Source: Chloroflexota bacterium
Lineage (GTDB): Bacteria; Chloroflexota; UBA5177; JANWHV01
Reading direction: 5' to 3'
DNA: 7,845 nt
Assembly: GCA_025450255.1 (NCBI GenBank)
Contig: JANWHV010000217.1
Location: forward strand, 1-7,845
The notes under the pieces were generated by a model, which made no database searches, was not told where the DNA came from, and worked only from the letters and a program-made list of their open reading frames with translations. The position numbers and the translations under genes are program-made. Of the stretch, positions 6,242 through 7,845 are shown in pieces (the first letter of the stretch is position 1; each line of letters opens with the position of its first letter).

Positions 6242-7269
6242 GCATTTTGGTGGTAGACGATAGCCGAGTTGTACGGGCAATGCTCGGCGCCATATTGAAC
6301 TCGGTCGGCTACTCCGACATCGTGGTGGCGGACTCCGCGCAGGCCGCGTTTGAGTCACTCGGCCTGGACAGCGGCTCGTACGCGACCGGCATCGACCTGA
6401 TCCTCATGGACATCACGATGCCGGATATGGACGGCATCGCGGCGATGCGCCGCATACAAGCGGTGCCGAATCTCAGAGACATACCGGTGATTATGGTGAC
6501 CGGACGCGTCGAGCCGGAGAATCTGAAGACGGCGTTCGACGCGGGGGCAATCGATTATATCACGAAGCCCGTGCATGAGGTCGAGCTGCTTGCGCGGGTC
6601 CGGTCCGCGTTGAAGCTCAAGTATGAAATCGATCAACGCAAGGCGCGCGAGCATGAGCTAGTGCAGGCGCTGAAGCAGCTCGAAACGGCGAACCAGCTCC
6701 TGCAGCACGTCTCGGCGACCGATGGCCTCACCGGTGTCGCGAACCGCCGGCAATTTGACGGCGTGCTGGACGTCGAGTGGTCGCGCGCCAGCCGCAACCG
6801 CTCCTGGATGGCGATAATCCTGCTGGACATTGACTACTTCAAGTTATATAACGATACCTACGGGCATCAGGCGGGGGATGCCTGCCTGAAGACCGTGGCA
6901 AGCATCTTGATCGGCAGCATTCACCGTCCGGAAGACATGGTGGCGCGGTACGGCGGCGAGGAATTCGTCATCGTCTTGCCGGGGACCGAGCTTGCCGGGG
7001 CGAGTACGGTAGCGGACCGCATACGCGCCCGCGTCGAATCCATCGAGATCGTCCACGCCCGGTCGGATGTGAGCCGGTACGTCACCTTGAGCGTTGGTGT
7101 CGCCGCGGCGATACCGCGGAAAGGCGATGCCCCGCCCACGTTGATCGCGGCGGCCGACAAGGCACTATACCAGGCGAAGCACGAGGGACGAAACCGCGTG
7201 CGAGAGTATATCGGAGCAATGTCCAGAGCCGCGGCGAGCATGGACGGGCAAGAAGGCCCCTCCTCGTAA
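6238..7269 (+). CDS. Response regulator with GGDEF diguanylate cyclase output
   Basis: Makes cyclic di-GMP from two GTP when its receiver is phosphorylated, as in PleD and WspR. The protein (343 aa) has a receiver, about 1-122, with Asp7/Asp8, phospho-acceptor Asp58 in LILMDITMP, Thr88 and Lys110. A charged helical linker, about 125-158, probably forms a coiled coil for dimerisation. The GGDEF domain, about 160-328, contains DGLTGVANRR, the metal-binding DIDYFK region and the active-site signature RYGGEEF (GGEEF at 239-243). The allosteric I-site motif RxxD is Arg230-Asp233, exactly five residues before the signature, so product inhibition is expected. The GTG start overlaps the stop of the Hpt gene (GTGA), and GGAAGG lies at 6226-6231, so translation is coupled. 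As the last regulator of the cluster it is the likely output. No EAL, PilZ or DNA-binding domain is present. All residues for activity appear intact. Confidence 0.95.
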   Translation: MSILVVDDSRVVRAMLGAILNSVGYSDIVVADSAQAAFESLGLDSGSYATGIDLILMDITMPDMDGIAAMRRIQAVPNLRDIPVIMVTGRVEPENLKTAFDAGAIDYITKPVHEVELLARVRSALKLKYEIDQRKAREHELVQALKQLETANQLLQHVSATDGLTGVANRRQFDGVLDVEWSRASRNRSWMAIILLDIDYFKLYNDTYGHQAGDACLKTVASILIGSIHRPEDMVARYGGEEFVIVLPGTELAGASTVADRIRARVESIEIVHARSDVSRYVTLSVGVAAAIPRKGDAPPTLIAAADKALYQAKHEGRNRVREYIGAMSRAAASMDGQEGPSS

Positions 7270-7283
7270 AGCAAGGGATTCCT

Positions 7284-7290
7284 GGAGGAG
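7284..7290 (+). promoter_or_regulatory. Ribosome binding site of the GNAT gene
   Basis: GGAGGAG lies 15-21 bases after the cyclase stop. It is seven bases before an in-frame ATT at 7298 but only one base before the ATT at 7292. The strong site supports translation starting close to 7292-7298, even though no ATG, GTG or TTG is in frame there. Confidence 0.55.
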
Positions 7291-7291
7291 T

Positions 7292-7845
7292 ATTGCCATT
7301 CGCCCGGCGAACGAGGCGGACCTCTCCGCCATCCACGACATCTTCTTCGCGAATGAGATGCGCGGCGCGCCAAACCCGCCGCCGCGCCGCGAGGCGTGGT
7401 CCGACTTGCGCCACGCGCTACGCACCGGAACGATGGTGGTCGCGATTGAGGACAGCATGCCGATCGGTTTCGCGGCGGTGGTAACGCGTGATCGGATCGC
7501 GTTCCTCACCGACCTTTTCGTGCTGCCGGACCGCCAATCGGTCGGCGCGGGCGGCGCGCTGCTGGATGCCGCGCTCGCCGGCGACGCGTTAGCGCGGTGT
7601 ACGGTCAGCTCGACCGACCCGCGAGCGCTGGCCCTCTATATTCGCGCCGGCATGCAGCCGCTATGGCCGCACTTCAACCTGCGGCGGATTGAATCGGTGG
7701 CGACCGGCGGGACTGACACAGACTCGGAGGCCGGCGGGCGGCGAGTGCGGACGGAGACTGGCGGGTCGGTGGCAAACGTAGGGGCCGGCGTGATGGTCGT
7801 GGAGGCACGGGCCGGTGACCCGGAGATACTGGCATGGGACACGCG
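7292..7845 (+). CDS. GNAT-family N-acetyltransferase, 5' part, non-canonical start
   Basis: A frame without stops runs from about 7145 to the window's right edge. Its product from 7292 starts IAIRPANEADLSAIHDIF, the usual first strand and helix of GNAT acyl-CoA-dependent acetyltransferases. The acetyl-CoA-binding motif A is seen as LTDLFVLPDRQSVGAGGALL (Q-x-x-G-x-G type, about 7505-7564), and the late GNAT motif as ALALYIRAGMQPLWPHF (about 7625-7675). After this comes a Gly/Thr/Glu-rich stretch, then VMVVEARAGDPEILAWD, which could open a second domain. Substrate is unknown. There is no ATG, GTG or TTG in frame between the upstream stop (7142-7144) and ATG 7358. Starting at 7358 would remove the conserved first strand. 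ATT 7292 (homology) or ATT 7298 (spacing from GGAGGAG) is proposed, or a G-to-T change of an original ATG at 7292. It lies 22 bp after the cyclase; the functional link is unclear. Confidence 0.75.
   Translation, partial: MAIRPANEADLSAIHDIFFANEMRGAPNPPPRREAWSDLRHALRTGTMVVAIEDSMPIGFAAVVTRDRIAFLTDLFVLPDRQSVGAGGALLDAALAGDALARCTVSSTDPRALALYIRAGMQPLWPHFNLRRIESVATGGTDTDSEAGGRRVRTETGGSVANVGAGVMVVEARAGDPEILAWDT

Noticed and set aside
7260..7290. CTCCTC (7260-7265) pairing with GAGGAG (7285-7290), hiding the GNAT ribosome site or acting as a terminator
   Set aside because: Only six base pairs across a 19-base loop and no T-tract. Easily chance next to a purine-rich Shine-Dalgarno sequence.
7293..7484. 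TTG-started 63-codon frame right after GGAGGAG
   Set aside because: The product is Arg/Ser/Thr-rich without family resemblance. The neighbouring frame, shifted by one base, gives clear GNAT motifs, so this is a shadow.

Overview
The window is a GC-rich, tightly packed + strand cluster of chemosensory (Che) genes. They are predicted to feed a diguanylate cyclase, not only a flagellar motor. In order it holds: the last 25 codons of one methyl-accepting chemotaxis protein (MCP); a CheA kinase with a fused C-terminal receiver; a complete second MCP; a short chimeric reading frame; CheB methylesterase; an Hpt protein with a degenerate receiver; a receiver-GGDEF diguanylate cyclase; and the 5' part of a GNAT acetyltransferase that runs off the right edge. 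No tRNA, rRNA, CRISPR array, insertion sequence or transposase was seen. No convincing coding frame was found on the minus strand.

The gene set (MCP, CheA-receiver hybrid, CheB, receiver-GGDEF output) matches the logic of the Wsp-type 'alternative cellular function' chemosensory pathways. In these, receptor clusters control the kinase, the kinase phosphorylates a WspR-like response regulator, and the regulator makes cyclic di-GMP. CheR and a separate CheW are not in the window; they may lie upstream. The added element here is the stand-alone Hpt protein whose receiver has Gly where the phospho-accepting Asp should be. It could act as a phosphotransfer intermediate or sink between CheA and the cyclase.

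The most striking DNA-level signal is a perfect direct repeat of at least 117 bp (1-117 and 4119-4235). It covers the last codons of an MCP gene, its stop codon, the ribosome binding site and the first nine codons of cheA. The second copy sits after the second MCP, where cheA does not follow. There the cheA start is fused to unrelated sequence and ends in a 38-codon frame whose TGA overlaps the GTG of cheB. The signalling half of the second MCP also has different codon use: from about 3264 to the stop, Ala is GCC throughout except for one GCT, with no GCG or GCA. Together these point to a gene-conversion or recombination tract of roughly 0.9-1.0 kb (about 3264-4235). It would have copied the MCP signalling cassette from the upstream MCP and overrun into cheA.

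The genes from cheB to the cyclase are coupled by overlapping or abutting stop/start codons, so they are probably one operon with the upstream genes. The GNAT gene follows the cyclase by about 22 bp but has no ATG, GTG or TTG at its expected start.

The organism cannot be named from the sequence with confidence. High GC, hybrid CheA and the GNAT type would fit a Chloroflexota bacterium or another high-GC environmental lineage. This is inference only.
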